Shown piece after piece: positions 43,153-52,026 of a stretch of 64,000 nt of DNA; position 1 is the stretch's first letter; each line of letters starts with the position of its first letter. Under the pieces are notes generated by a model that saw only the letters and a program-made list of their open reading frames with translations, had not been told where the DNA came from and did no database searches. This DNA is from Devosia sp. RR2S18 (GTDB lineage: Bacteria > Pseudomonadota > Alphaproteobacteria > Rhizobiales > Devosiaceae). The stretch is from the NCBI RefSeq assembly GCF_030177755.1, contig NZ_CP126539.1:3470001-3534000 (forward strand), written 5' to 3'. A program made the position numbers and the translations under genes.

Positions 43153-43913
43153 TGGCGCGCCTCCTCCTCGCCTTGCTAGCCTTTGTCGTGCTGGCGGTGC
43201 CCGCCCAGGCGGTTCGCATCGTCTCGCAGGTCTCCAACGATTTGGTGGAGATCACCTCCAGCTTCGATGGCGAACGCCTCACCTTCTTTGGCACCATCGC
43301 GCCCGATGCGGGCTCGGAGGAGCGGAGTGTCGAAGGGCCGTTCCATATCGTCATTGCCGTGGTGGGGCCGACCCAGACCCGCGTGGCGCGGCAAATGACG
43401 CACAATTTCGGGATCTGGTTCAACACCGACGAGGTGGCGTTCCGCAACTTTCCCAGCTTCTTCCAAGTGCTGTCGAGCGGTCGCCTGCGCGAGATCACCG
43501 ACATCACCACGCTGACCACCAACTACATCCTGCCCGAGGCGCTGACCCTCGTGCCTACCGATGCGGGATGGTGGCGAACCGCCGTCTTCGGCCGCGAGTT
43601 GGTGCGGCTGATGACCCAGCGGGGCCTCTTCGGCGTCAACGAAAACGGGGTCAACTTCCTGGCCGAGAACTTCTACTCGGCGCGGCTGACCCTGCCCAGC
43701 GACGCGCCGCCCGGCCCCTATGTGGCGCAGATCTATGCCTTCAAGAACGGTGAGCTGGTGGCACGGCAGACGCAGGGCTTTGCGGTCCGCAAGATCGGCT
43801 TTGAGCGGTTTCTCGCGATTTCCGCGGCCCAGCAGCCCTTCGTCTATGGCCTTTTCACCGTCCTGCTCGCGCTGTTTACCGGCTGGCTGGGCGGCGTGCT
43901 CTTCAAGCGCTAA
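43152..43913 (+). CDS. TIGR02186 family membrane-anchored periplasmic protein, 253 aa
   Basis: Signal peptide or N-terminal span (MARLLLALLAFVVLAVPAQA), a large periplasmic beta domain (ITSSFDGERLTFFGTIAPD, VVGPTQTRVARQ) and a C-terminal span (GLFTVLLALFTGWLGGVLF). This matches the conserved TIGR02186 family found beside TauE/SafE genes; it probably assists that transporter. The ATG overlaps the upstream stop. The stop overlaps the reverse pdeM gene by four nt. Confidence 0.88.
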   Translation: MARLLLALLAFVVLAVPAQAVRIVSQVSNDLVEITSSFDGERLTFFGTIAPDAGSEERSVEGPFHIVIAVVGPTQTRVARQMTHNFGIWFNTDEVAFRNFPSFFQVLSSGRLREITDITTLTTNYILPEALTLVPTDAGWWRTAVFGRELVRLMTQRGLFGVNENGVNFLAENFYSARLTLPSDAPPGPYVAQIYAFKNGELVARQTQGFAVRKIGFERFLAISAAQQPFVYGLFTVLLALFTGWLGGVLFKR

Positions 43914-44617
43914 CCGGCGACCAGCCGCTTGGGGCTGACCGGATAGGTGCGGCCCTTGCCCAGCATGGTGACCTCAAGGCCCGCCCAGTTAAAAAGCCCG
44001 GTGAATGCCGGGGACATGATGTTGATCGACCCTGCCGAGGCGCCATAGGCGGGCAGGATCATCAGCCGGTTGTCGTGCACGAAACAGGGGCGCCGGCTGG
44101 TGCGACCCTCCATATGAACCCGCGCTGCGGGGTGGAGGTGCCCGGCCATCAGCCCAATGGTACCCCGTCGCGGTTCATGCGTCAGGGTCAGCCCGGCGAG
44201 TTCCACTTCCGCCCGGCACTGGCCACCCAGGGCATGCGGACGCGGATCATGATTGCCTGAGAGCCAGAGCCATTCGCACAGGTCGGTCAACAGATCGATG
44301 CGCGCCCGATCGGTTTCGATCAGCGTCGTCGTGCCCTCGTCGCGATGAAAACTGTCGCCGAGCGCCACCACTCGTTGCGCGCCGGTGCGGCGCATATCCG
44401 CTTCCAGCCGCGCCAGCGTCAACCCGGTATCATAGGGCGGCAGCATATGCCCCTTGCGGGCAAAGCTGCTCATCTTTTCCAAGTGGAGATCGGCGACCAG
44501 CAGCGTCTCCTGGCTGTGCCAATAGAGGCCACCAGACGGCAGGGGTTCGAAATTGTGGCCGGCAAAGCGCAGGAGCGGGGTCTCCCTGATCTCGGCTCGA
44601 TATAGGATCTGGCTCAA
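43910..44617 (-). CDS. pdeM: Ligase-associated DNA damage response endonuclease PdeM, 235 aa
   Basis: Calcineurin-like metallophosphoesterase with all metal motifs: ADLHLEK (DxH), LGDSFHRDEG (GDxxHR), SGNHDPR (GNHD) and the late AGHLHP. PdeM belongs to a gene set (ligase, exonuclease, Lhr-like helicase, PdeM) linked to DNA repair. Its GTG/ATG region overlaps the helicase stop (ATGA). The ligase and exonuclease of the set are not in this window. Confidence 0.92.
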   Translation of the reverse strand: MSQILYRAEIRETPLLRFAGHNFEPLPSGGLYWHSQETLLVADLHLEKMSSFARKGHMLPPYDTGLTLARLEADMRRTGAQRVVALGDSFHRDEGTTTLIETDRARIDLLTDLCEWLWLSGNHDPRPHALGGQCRAEVELAGLTLTHEPRRGTIGLMAGHLHPAARVHMEGRTSRRPCFVHDNRLMILPAYGASAGSINIMSPAFTGLFNWAGLEVTMLGKGRTYPVSPKRLVAG

Positions 44618-47115
44618 CTGCGGCCCAGGGCCTCGCGCATCAATTCGTCGGCAGCTTCCGCCATAGCTGATTCGCGGCCTTCCCCGTAGATCGGCTCACG
44701 ACCGATATCGAGCATCACCGGCACGGCGAGGGGCGAGATCCGCTCCAGGGGCTTGTGCACGATATGGGAGCGGATGCGCCGCAGCATGTCGCCCAATCGC
44801 CCGATATCAAGCAGCCCGCGCGCTGCGTCGCGCCGCGTCGCCTGGATGAGGATATGGTCGGGTTCGTGCTGGTAGAGCACATCGTAGATCAGGTCCGAGC
44901 TCATGGTGATCTGCCGGCCGGTCTTTTCCTTGCCCGGATGGCGACGCTCGATCAGCCCGGCGATGATCGCGCAATTGCGGAAAGTGCGCTTCATCAGCGC
45001 GGATTCATCCAACCAGTCCTCGAGGTCGTCGCCCAGCATGTCCTCGGAAAAAAGATCGTCGAGCGACAGCCGGTCGGTGCGGATCAGCGCCGAGAGGTCA
45101 CCCAGCCCCCAGACGGCCAGCGCATATTCGGACGCTACGAAGCCCAGCGGCCGCGCCCGGGCCCGCTCTAGCCGCCGCGTCAACAGCATGCCCAGCGTCT
45201 GGTGCGCCAAGCGGCCCTCGAAGGGATAGCAGACCATGTAGTTCTGCGTGCCGCGCGGAAAGGTCTCGACCAAAAGACTATCGCGCTGCGGCACCACCGA
45301 CACATCGCGCTGCAGGCGCAGCCAGTCGCTGACTTGGTCGGGCAGCTTGGACCAGTCCTCTGGCGTATCCATGATGCGGCGCACCCGCTCGGCGAGATAG
45401 GTCGAAAGGGGGAACTTGCCGCCCATATAGGAAGGTATCTTGGGGTCGGCCGATTGGGCGCGGCTGACATAGGCTTCGTTGTCCTTCATGCCTTCGAAGG
45501 CGACGATCTCGCCGCCGAACATGAAGGTGTCCCCGATCAGGAGAGTACCGAAGAAACACTCTTCCATCTCCCCCAGCACGCGCCCGCCATGGCCGATCGG
45601 TCCCGTGGTCTGCCCGCGTTTGAAGCCGCGGCCGCGCACCAGGCGCACCTTGACCATGGGCTCCTCGACAATGGTGCCGATATTGAGCCGGTATTGCTGA
45701 GCCACCTGCGGATTGGCGATACGCCACTCCCCTTCTGGCGTCTGCCGCAGCCGCGCATAGCGCTCATAGGCGCGCAGCGCGTAGCCGCCGGTGGCGACGA
45801 AATCGAGCACCCGACCAAATTGGGAGCGCGGCAGGTCGCGATAGGGCCAGGCGCGGCGCACCTCGTCATAGAGGTCGTCGGCCCGAAACGGGCCCGCGCA
45901 GGCCATGCCAAGCACGTGCTGGGCGAGCACATCATAGCCGCCGGCGATGGGGTCCTCACTATCCTGGTGCCGTTCGGCCACCGCCTCCAGCGCCGCCTCG
46001 CATTCGAGCACCTCGAACCGATTGGAGGGCACGAGGATGGCGCGGGAGGGCTCGTCCAGCCGGTGATTGGCGCGGCCGATGCGCTGCAGCATACGCGAGC
46101 TACCCTTGGGGGCGCCCACCTGCACCACCAGATCGACATCGCCCCAGTCGATGCCCAGATCGAGCGTCGAAGTACAGACCACAGCCTTCAGAGTGCCCGC
46201 CACCATCGCCGCCTCCACCTTGCGGCGCTGCTCGACCGAGAGCGAGCCATGGTGGAGGGCAATGGGCAGCATGTCGTCATTGATCGCCCAGAGGCCCTGG
46301 AACAGCATCTCGGCTTGTGAGCGGGTGTTGACGAAAAGCAGTGTCGTCTTGTGCCGCTTGATGACCTCGTAGAGGTCGCGATGGGCATAGTTGGCCGAGT
46401 GCCCTGCCCAGGGCAGGCGTTCAGCTGTTTGCAGGATTTCCAGCTCCGGCGGCGCCCCGCCGGTGGTGGCGAGGAGTTGGGTCGGCGCCTCTTGCACCGG
46501 CTGGGCGATCCAGTCGCGCAGCAGATCTGGGCGGGCCACGGTCGCGCTGAGCGCGGTGATGCGCAGGTTCGGTGCCAGCCGAGCAATGCGCGCCAGCGCC
46601 AGCGACAGCAGTTCCCCCCGCTTGGAGGTCACCAGGGCATGCAGCTCGTCGAGCACGATCCGGCGCAGCGAGCCAAACAGCAGGTCCGCATGGGGATGGC
46701 TGATAAGCAGCGCCAATTGCTCGGGCGTGGTGAGCAGGATGTGCGGCGGGTTGGTGCGCTGCCGGGCGCGCCGCGCCGCTGGGGTGTCGCCGGTGCGCGT
46801 TTCGGCCTTGATCCTCAGTCCCATTTCGGTGATGGGCGTGGTCAAGTTCCGCTGCACGTCCACCGCGAGCGCCTTGAGCGGCGAGATATAGAGGGTGTGC
46901 AGGCCCTCGAACTCGCCATCCACCAGATCGGTAAGCGTGGGCAGGAAGCCGGCCAACGTCTTGCCAGCACCGGTGGGCGCGATGAGCAGTGCCGAGGCCC
47001 CTGCCTGCCAGGAGGCGAGCACGTCGAGCTGATGCTCTCGCGGCGCCCAGCCCTTGGCCGTAAACCAGTCGGCGATGACAGGGGGCAAGAGAGGCGCGCT
47101 CAAAGAGGTCCTCAC
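44614..47115 (-). CDS. Ligase-associated DNA damage response DEXH-box helicase (Lhr-like), 833 aa
   Basis: Superfamily 2 helicase of the Lhr type: Q-motif region, Walker A (APTGAGKT), DELH (IVLDELHALV), SAT (ALSATVAR) in domain 1, then domain 2 with VCTSTLDLGIDWGDVDLVVQVG and QRIGRANHR, and a winged-helix plus Lhr-specific C-terminal region. It is 3'-5' on nucleic acid in characterised relatives and acts in DNA repair. The start ATG 47115 lies just after an intergenic repeat. Operon with pdeM (4-nt overlap). Confidence 0.94.
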   Translation of the reverse strand: MRTSLSAPLLPPVIADWFTAKGWAPREHQLDVLASWQAGASALLIAPTGAGKTLAGFLPTLTDLVDGEFEGLHTLYISPLKALAVDVQRNLTTPITEMGLRIKAETRTGDTPAARRARQRTNPPHILLTTPEQLALLISHPHADLLFGSLRRIVLDELHALVTSKRGELLSLALARIARLAPNLRITALSATVARPDLLRDWIAQPVQEAPTQLLATTGGAPPELEILQTAERLPWAGHSANYAHRDLYEVIKRHKTTLLFVNTRSQAEMLFQGLWAINDDMLPIALHHGSLSVEQRRKVEAAMVAGTLKAVVCTSTLDLGIDWGDVDLVVQVGAPKGSSRMLQRIGRANHRLDEPSRAILVPSNRFEVLECEAALEAVAERHQDSEDPIAGGYDVLAQHVLGMACAGPFRADDLYDEVRRAWPYRDLPRSQFGRVLDFVATGGYALRAYERYARLRQTPEGEWRIANPQVAQQYRLNIGTIVEEPMVKVRLVRGRGFKRGQTTGPIGHGGRVLGEMEECFFGTLLIGDTFMFGGEIVAFEGMKDNEAYVSRAQSADPKIPSYMGGKFPLSTYLAERVRRIMDTPEDWSKLPDQVSDWLRLQRDVSVVPQRDSLLVETFPRGTQNYMVCYPFEGRLAHQTLGMLLTRRLERARARPLGFVASEYALAVWGLGDLSALIRTDRLSLDDLFSEDMLGDDLEDWLDESALMKRTFRNCAIIAGLIERRHPGKEKTGRQITMSSDLIYDVLYQHEPDHILIQATRRDAARGLLDIGRLGDMLRRIRSHIVHKPLERISPLAVPVMLDIGREPIYGEGRESAMAEAADELMREALGRS

Positions 47116-47194
47116 TCTCCCTTACCCTCAGAGGAGGAGGTGAGACCCCGTGATGGGTGCAAGATGGTGCCACCACCACCGCCCCTTCTCCTCC

Positions 47195-47223
47195 CCTTCC
47201 CTGGGGGAGGCAGGGTGGGGGTC
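47195..47223 (-). repeat. Dispersed GC-rich repeat, copy 2
   Basis: The reverse-strand partner of the element at 6446-6474 (26 of 29 identical). It lies between the divergent helicase and DUF6460 genes, in a purine/pyrimidine-biased 100-bp stretch that also includes the helicase 5' end. Confidence 0.6.
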
Positions 47224-47319
47224 CCGATCAGACACAATTCTGGCAAGCGGCACCTTCTTAAAATCACAATCCAGCCTATATGATCCCCCAACAGAGCCAC
47301 AACCAGCCCCAGGACACCG

Positions 47320-47613
47320 ATGAGCGAGAACTACCCCGTCCGTGACGAACGCCGCAGTGGTATCGAGCGGCTGATCGGCGGCAGGCCGGGCGCCGTTGCC
47401 GTGCGGCTAGTTCTGCTGTCGCTCGTCGTCGGCTTCCTCATGACCCTCTTCGGCGTCGATGTGCAGGATCTCGTGTCCGGCGCAATCGAGTTGGTAGAGA
47501 CCGCCATTCGCGACGGCTTTGGCGCTTTTGGCAGCGTTGGCGGCTATATCCTCACCGGCGCAGCGGTGGTGCTGCCCATCTGGCTTCTCATGCGCCTGCT
47601 CAAGGCGCGTTGA
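47320..47613 (+). CDS. DUF6460-like membrane protein, 97 aa
   Basis: Two spans (AVRLVLLSLVVGFLMTLFG and GYILTGAAVVLPIWLLMRLL) separated by VDVQDLVSGAIELVETAIRDGFG. The pattern fits the short DUF6460 family of Hyphomicrobiales. An AGGA site precedes ATG 47320. The stop overlaps the next ATG (TGATG), so it is coupled to the kinase-like gene. Confidence 0.78.
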   Translation: MSENYPVRDERRSGIERLIGGRPGAVAVRLVLLSLVVGFLMTLFGVDVQDLVSGAIELVETAIRDGFGAFGSVGGYILTGAAVVLPIWLLMRLLKAR

Positions 47614-48284
47614 TGCCGGAGCGGCTGAGGCTCACCCCACAGGCAGCGCAGGCGCGGCTCGTTCCGCATATCCAGCAGATGGAGAGCGAGGCGCAGGGGC
47701 AGCGTATCGCTATTGGGCTTGCCGGCGGTCCTGGCGTCGGCAAGTCGACGATGGGCGTCGCCCTTCTCAACATGCTCAACGCCCTTCATCCGGGCAGCGC
47801 TGCGCTGGTGCCGATGGACGGCTTTCACATGCGGCACGCCAAGCTCGAAGAGCTGGGCCAGACGGACCGCAAGGGCGCCCCGCACACTTTCGAGGGTGCC
47901 GCCTTTGTCAGCTTCCTCCACCACCTCAAGCACGCACGCGAACATGTCAGCGGCCCCGGCTATTCCCGCAAAATCGAAGATGTGGTGGACGATGCCTTTA
48001 CCGTCCCGCCCGAAGTGCGAGTGCTGATCATCGAGGGCAACTACCTCCTCCTAACCGACCCACCATGGGCCGGCGTGCGGTCGCTGCTCGACTATGCCGT
48101 CTTCCTTGATGTACCGCGCGACCTCGTTCGTGCCCGCTTGCTCAAGCGGCACGCCGAAGAGGGGCTCTTCACCGAAGAGCGCAACCGCGCCCATATCGAG
48201 CGCAACGACCTGCCCAATTATGATCTCGTGGTGCAGTCGCAGGACCGCGCGGACGTCATCATCGAACTGGATGTTGCCAACTAG
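47613..48284 (+). CDS. P-loop nucleoside/sugar kinase family protein, 223 aa
   Basis: Uridine-kinase/phosphoribulokinase-like fold: Walker A GGPGVGKST (residues about 38-46), MDGFHMRHAKLEE (substrate loop with Asp) and IIEGNYLLL plus a lid with LLKRHAEEGLFTEERNRAHIERNDLPN. Related proteins phosphorylate pantothenate, uridine or fructose; the substrate cannot be fixed. Start ATG 47613 overlaps the upstream stop. Confidence 0.87.
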   Translation: MPERLRLTPQAAQARLVPHIQQMESEAQGQRIAIGLAGGPGVGKSTMGVALLNMLNALHPGSAALVPMDGFHMRHAKLEELGQTDRKGAPHTFEGAAFVSFLHHLKHAREHVSGPGYSRKIEDVVDDAFTVPPEVRVLIIEGNYLLLTDPPWAGVRSLLDYAVFLDVPRDLVRARLLKRHAEEGLFTEERNRAHIERNDLPNYDLVVQSQDRADVIIELDVAN

Positions 48285-48372
48285 CAAACCGTGCCCGCCC
48301 TGGAATATCCCTCTTCTCGGCGCTTTGGCGTGAGGCTAGAAAAGCGCGGCTCCCCGCCGCCGAGTCTAGCCG

Positions 48373-49731
48373 ATGACCGCCCTGTCTGCCCGCCCGCAAT
48401 ATCCGTTTGACGTTCGCCGCGCCGATGTGTGGCGCATCGCCCTTCCCGCCTCTATCGCCTTTATAACCGAGCCTTTGGTGGGGCTGGTCGATATTGTGGT
48501 CATTGGCCGGTTGGGGGATGCGGGACTATTGGGCGGCCTAGTGCTGGGCGCGCTGGTCTTCGACATCATCTTTTCGCTCGCCTACTTCCTCCGCATCGGA
48601 ACGGCGGGGCTCGTGGCCCAGGCCATCGGTTCGCGTGACCCGCGCGAAGGCCTCCTCCATGTCAGCCGCGCCATTCTCCTCGGCGTCGGCATCGGCGTGC
48701 TGATGATCGCGCTCGCGGCGCCCATCCTCTGGCTTTCCACCGCGCTCCTTGCGCCCGAAGCCGGGGCTAGCGCGGCTCTGGCGGACTATTTTAATTGGCG
48801 CATCTGGTCGGCGCCCTTCTCGCTCATCAACTATGCCCTGCTTGGCTGGTTCTATGGGCGCGCCGCGGCCAAGACCGGCATGGCGCTCCAAATCCTGCTC
48901 CACGGCATCGACATCACACTTTCCATCTGGTTCGTGCATGGCCTGGGCTGGGGCGTGCCCGGCGCCGCCATCGCCACGGTGGTTGGCCAAATTGTTGCCG
49001 CCTCGCTCGGCATTGCGCTGCTGCTGCGCCATTATGGCGGGTTCGGGGCCGTGTTGCGGCGGATCGAGCCCGGCGAGTTGCGCGACGCGGTCGCCGTCAA
49101 ACGCATGTTTGGGCTCAGCCGCGATTTGATGATCCGCTCCGCGGCCCTCATGGGGGCCTATGCCTGGTTTGCCGCGCAGGGCTCGCGCATGGGCGAGGTG
49201 GCACTATCGGCCAACGCCATCCTCCTCAATCTCCTGATGGTGGCCGGCTATTTCATGGATGGGATCGCCCAAGCGGCCGAGCAACTGACGGGCAAGGCGG
49301 TCGGCGCCAATTGGCGCCCCGCCTATGAACGCGCCTACGGGCTTTCCATGCAACTGGGCCTGCTGCTCGCCGTGGGGCTGGGGCTGTTGTGGTATCTGAG
49401 CGGGCCTTGGGTCATTGGCTTCATGACGACCAACAAAGCGGTGCGCGACTATGCCCTCGCCTATCTGCCTATAGCCGTTCTCTGCGCGCTCACCTTCATG
49501 CCGGCCTTTATCTATGACGGCATCCTGATCGGCAGCACGCTCAACACCACCATGCGCAATGGTATGGTGGTTTCGCTCGTCGTGTTTCTGGTGGCCGCAC
49601 TCACATTGCAACCGGCCTTTGGCAATTGGGGCCTCTGGGGTGCGATGCACGCCTGGTTCCTGGCCCGCGGCGCGATCTACTGGTGGGCGCTGGAGCGGCG
49701 GAAGGCGGGGCTCTTCGCCCCAGCCCATTAG
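48373..49731 (+). CDS. MATE family efflux transporter (DinF-like), 452 aa
   Basis: Twelve spans in two halves with the MATE pattern (RIALPASIAFITEPLVGLVDIVVIGRLGDAGLLGGLVLGALVFD, and GIAQAAEQLTGKAVGANWRPAYERAYGLSMQLG in the second half). The DinF/NorM branch exports cationic drugs or metabolites using sodium or protons. It is convergent with pyrD, overlapping it by four nt. Confidence 0.93.
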   Translation: MTALSARPQYPFDVRRADVWRIALPASIAFITEPLVGLVDIVVIGRLGDAGLLGGLVLGALVFDIIFSLAYFLRIGTAGLVAQAIGSRDPREGLLHVSRAILLGVGIGVLMIALAAPILWLSTALLAPEAGASAALADYFNWRIWSAPFSLINYALLGWFYGRAAAKTGMALQILLHGIDITLSIWFVHGLGWGVPGAAIATVVGQIVAASLGIALLLRHYGGFGAVLRRIEPGELRDAVAVKRMFGLSRDLMIRSAALMGAYAWFAAQGSRMGEVALSANAILLNLLMVAGYFMDGIAQAAEQLTGKAVGANWRPAYERAYGLSMQLGLLLAVGLGLLWYLSGPWVIGFMTTNKAVRDYALAYLPIAVLCALTFMPAFIYDGILIGSTLNTTMRNGMVVSLVVFLVAALTLQPAFGNWGLWGAMHAWFLARGAIYWWALERRKAGLFAPAH

Positions 49732-50837
49732 AGCGTTCCGCGACCCGCAGCCCACTCCTCAGTTCTCCTGCCGACCACTTGGCTGACATTGGTCTGGCCC
49801 TGCGCCCGCACGGCGGCAACCAGGCCGCGCTTGATCCCAGCCAAAAGGTCGAGCCCACCAAAGACCAGAGCCGAATAGAGCTGCACGGCATTGGCGCCAG
49901 CCTCAAACTTGGCAAGGGCCGTTTGCGGCGAGTGAATGCCGCCGACTCCGATGATGGGCAGGTCGCCGACGCGCTGCCGCATCTGCGCCAGGCGCTGCGT
50001 CGAGAGCATGAACAGCGGCTTGCCGGAAAGGCCGCCTGTTTCGCTCGCATTCTCCTGGCCCGCAACCATGTCGCGGTTGATCGTTGTATTGGACACAATG
50101 AGCCCGTCGAGATCGGTCTCGAGCACGACGCGAGCGATTGCATCGAGCGCGGCCTCGTCGAGATCCGGAGCGATCTTGAGCAGCACCGGCACCCGCGTCA
50201 TGGCCTTGGCGCGGGCCGACAGCACCTCACCCAAGAGGCGCTTTAGCGCTTCGTCGGCCTGCAGGTTGCGCAAGCCCGGCGTGTTGGGCGACGAGACATT
50301 GACGGTCAGATAGTCGGCGAGATCGGCAAAGCGGCGGACACCGGCAACATAGTCGGCGACGAAGTCCTCGGTATCCTTGTTGGCGCCGATATTGACGCCT
50401 AGGGCCGCAGGCACGCGCAGCCCTTTAAGCCGCGCAAAAGCCGCCTCATGCCCCTCATTGTTGAACCCCATGCGGTTGATGACCCCTTCGGACGCGCCGA
50501 TGCGAAACAGGCGCGGCTTGGGATTGCCAGATTGCGGGCGCGGCGTAACTGTGCCGATCTCGACCATGCCGAAGCCCATCAGCGCCAACGGGCGCGGCAC
50601 TTCGGCGTTCTTGTCGAAGCCCGCCGCCATGCCCACCGGGTTCTTGAGGTCTAGCCCACATAGGGTCGTACGCAGCTCTGGGCCGTCAGCATGCTCTTGC
50701 TCTGGCGCCAGGCCCAGCTTCAGCGCGGTGATCGTTGCACCATGCGCTGTCTCGGGATCCATCTTGAGCAGCGTCTGCTGCGTCAGGCCGGAGACCCCCG
50801 GCATGCGCAGGAGCGGCGAGAGGGCAGAAAAGATCAT
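49728..50837 (-). CDS. pyrD: Dihydroorotate dehydrogenase (quinone), 369 aa
   Basis: Class 2 PyrD, the membrane-associated flavoenzyme that passes electrons to ubiquinone in pyrimidine synthesis. Segments: NPVGMAAGFDKNAEVP, GFGMVEIGTVTPRPQSGNPKPRLFR, NVSSPNTPGLRNLQ (with the active-site Ser) and IGVGGIHSPQTALAK. The N-terminal helix for membrane contact is present. The stop region overlaps the MATE gene; the start overlaps the DUF952 stop (ATGA). Confidence 0.97.
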   Translation of the reverse strand: MIFSALSPLLRMPGVSGLTQQTLLKMDPETAHGATITALKLGLAPEQEHADGPELRTTLCGLDLKNPVGMAAGFDKNAEVPRPLALMGFGMVEIGTVTPRPQSGNPKPRLFRIGASEGVINRMGFNNEGHEAAFARLKGLRVPAALGVNIGANKDTEDFVADYVAGVRRFADLADYLTVNVSSPNTPGLRNLQADEALKRLLGEVLSARAKAMTRVPVLLKIAPDLDEAALDAIARVVLETDLDGLIVSNTTINRDMVAGQENASETGGLSGKPLFMLSTQRLAQMRQRVGDLPIIGVGGIHSPQTALAKFEAGANAVQLYSALVFGGLDLLAGIKRGLVAAVRAQGQTNVSQVVGRRTEEWAAGRGTL

Positions 50838-51190
50838 CGAGCAGCCTCGGGAAGGCTGACACTGCCGTCAGTGGCAACGCTGATCGTCTCCTCCCACGCG
50901 ATCGCACTCGTGGGAAGCGGGCCGCCATAAAGATGGGGAAACAGTTGCCCGCCACGTGATGGCTCCCAGACCAGCCGATCACTCAGGTCATTCGTGCGAA
51001 CCGCCAGCAGCACCAGATCGGCTTGTCCCTTGAAGTGCAGCCGCAGGGTTTCCTGCAACTGCTCGGCGGTCGAGAAGTGCATATAGCCATCCGATGCGTC
51101 GATGGGCATGCCCTCGAAACTGTCGCTGGTGCGAGCAGGACCATAGGCGGTTTGAGTGGCGATCTTGTAGATGAGCTCTGGATGCGTCAT
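50834..51190 (-). CDS. DUF952 family protein, 118 aa
   Basis: Compact DUF952 domain: IYKIATQTAYGPARTSDSFEGMPIDASDGYMHFSTAEQLQETLRLHF and LVWEPSRGGQLFPHLYG. Homologues with the fold are found near pyrD and glutathione-S-transferase genes; function unknown. ATG 51190 is chosen over the longer frame to 51286. It is coupled to pyrD by a 4-nt overlap. Confidence 0.9.
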   Translation of the reverse strand: MTHPELIYKIATQTAYGPARTSDSFEGMPIDASDGYMHFSTAEQLQETLRLHFKGQADLVLLAVRTNDLSDRLVWEPSRGGQLFPHLYGGPLPTSAIAWEETISVATDGSVSLPEAAR

Positions 51191-51317
51191 GGCGCGGACC
51201 CTAATAGGCGGCGCTTTGCCCATCAAGCGCCGCGAGCGCTTTACAAGCCAAGCCCCCACCGCTACATATAGGACTATCTTCCGCACCTAAGATTGATTTC
51301 CTCTGAAGGAAATTGCC

Positions 51318-51956
51318 ATGCTCTCACATAGCGCCATTTGGGATGGGATCGACGCCCTGGCGCGTCGGCATGGCCACTCCGTTTCGGCGCTGGCCAAGCT
51401 GGCCGGTCTCGATGCCACCGCCTTCAACGTTTCCAAGCGCGTCAGCAAGGATGGCCGCGAGCGTTGGCCCTCGACCGAGAGCATCGCCAAGGTGCTCGAA
51501 GTTACCGGCGAGAGCTTTGACAGCTTCCTTGCGGGCGGCACGTTTCTGCAAACAGGTACCCGCCGGTTTCTTCCCACCGTGCCACTCCTTGGCCTTGCGC
51601 AAGCGGGCACCGGCGGCTTCTTCGACAGCGCTGGTTTTCCCGCCGGTCAGGGCTGGGACGAAGTTGCCCTGCCCTCACCCGGTGAAAACGGCATCTATGC
51701 GCTCGAAGTGCAGGGCGACTCCATGGAGCCGCTCTATCGCGAAGGCGACCGGATCGTCGTCTCACCAACCGAGCAGGTGCGGCGCGGTGATCGTGTCGTC
51801 GTCAAGACTCGGGACGGCGAGGTAATGGCAAAAATCCTCCACCGCCAAACGGCCAAGCAGATCGAATTGCACTCGCTCAACCCCGCCTATGCGCCCCGCA
51901 TTATCGACCTCGTCGATCTTGAATGGGTGGCGCGCATTATTTGGGCCAGTCAGTAG
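51318..51956 (+). CDS. Helix-turn-helix S24 peptidase-family regulator, 212 aa
   Basis: N-terminal HTH-like domain (SVSALAKLAGLDATAFNVSKR, 21-41) and a C-terminal LexA/CI S24 domain with the catalytic pair Ser135 (GDSMEPLY) and Lys172 (VMAKIL). An Ala-Gly pair in LAQAGTGG (95-97) could be the self-cleavage site. It may be a phage-derived repressor or a self-cleaving stress regulator. There are no phage genes around it, so the targets are unknown. ATG 51318. Confidence 0.85.
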   Translation: MLSHSAIWDGIDALARRHGHSVSALAKLAGLDATAFNVSKRVSKDGRERWPSTESIAKVLEVTGESFDSFLAGGTFLQTGTRRFLPTVPLLGLAQAGTGGFFDSAGFPAGQGWDEVALPSPGENGIYALEVQGDSMEPLYREGDRIVVSPTEQVRRGDRVVVKTRDGEVMAKILHRQTAKQIELHSLNPAYAPRIIDLVDLEWVARIIWASQ

Positions 51957-52026
51957 CGAATTGCTGCGTCCACGGGCAACAGTCCGTTACCCCTAAGCGC
52001 GCATTTGCGACAGTAGATCGAGCGAG

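Noticed and set aside
45202..46320. A 372-residue forward frame opposite the Lhr-like helicase
   Set aside because: Composition is typical of antisense shadows in GC-rich DNA; the helicase motifs on the reverse strand are complete.
51318..51956. S24 regulator as evidence of a prophage
   Set aside because: No other phage gene is adjacent; the surrounding genes (pyrD, lysS) are core.
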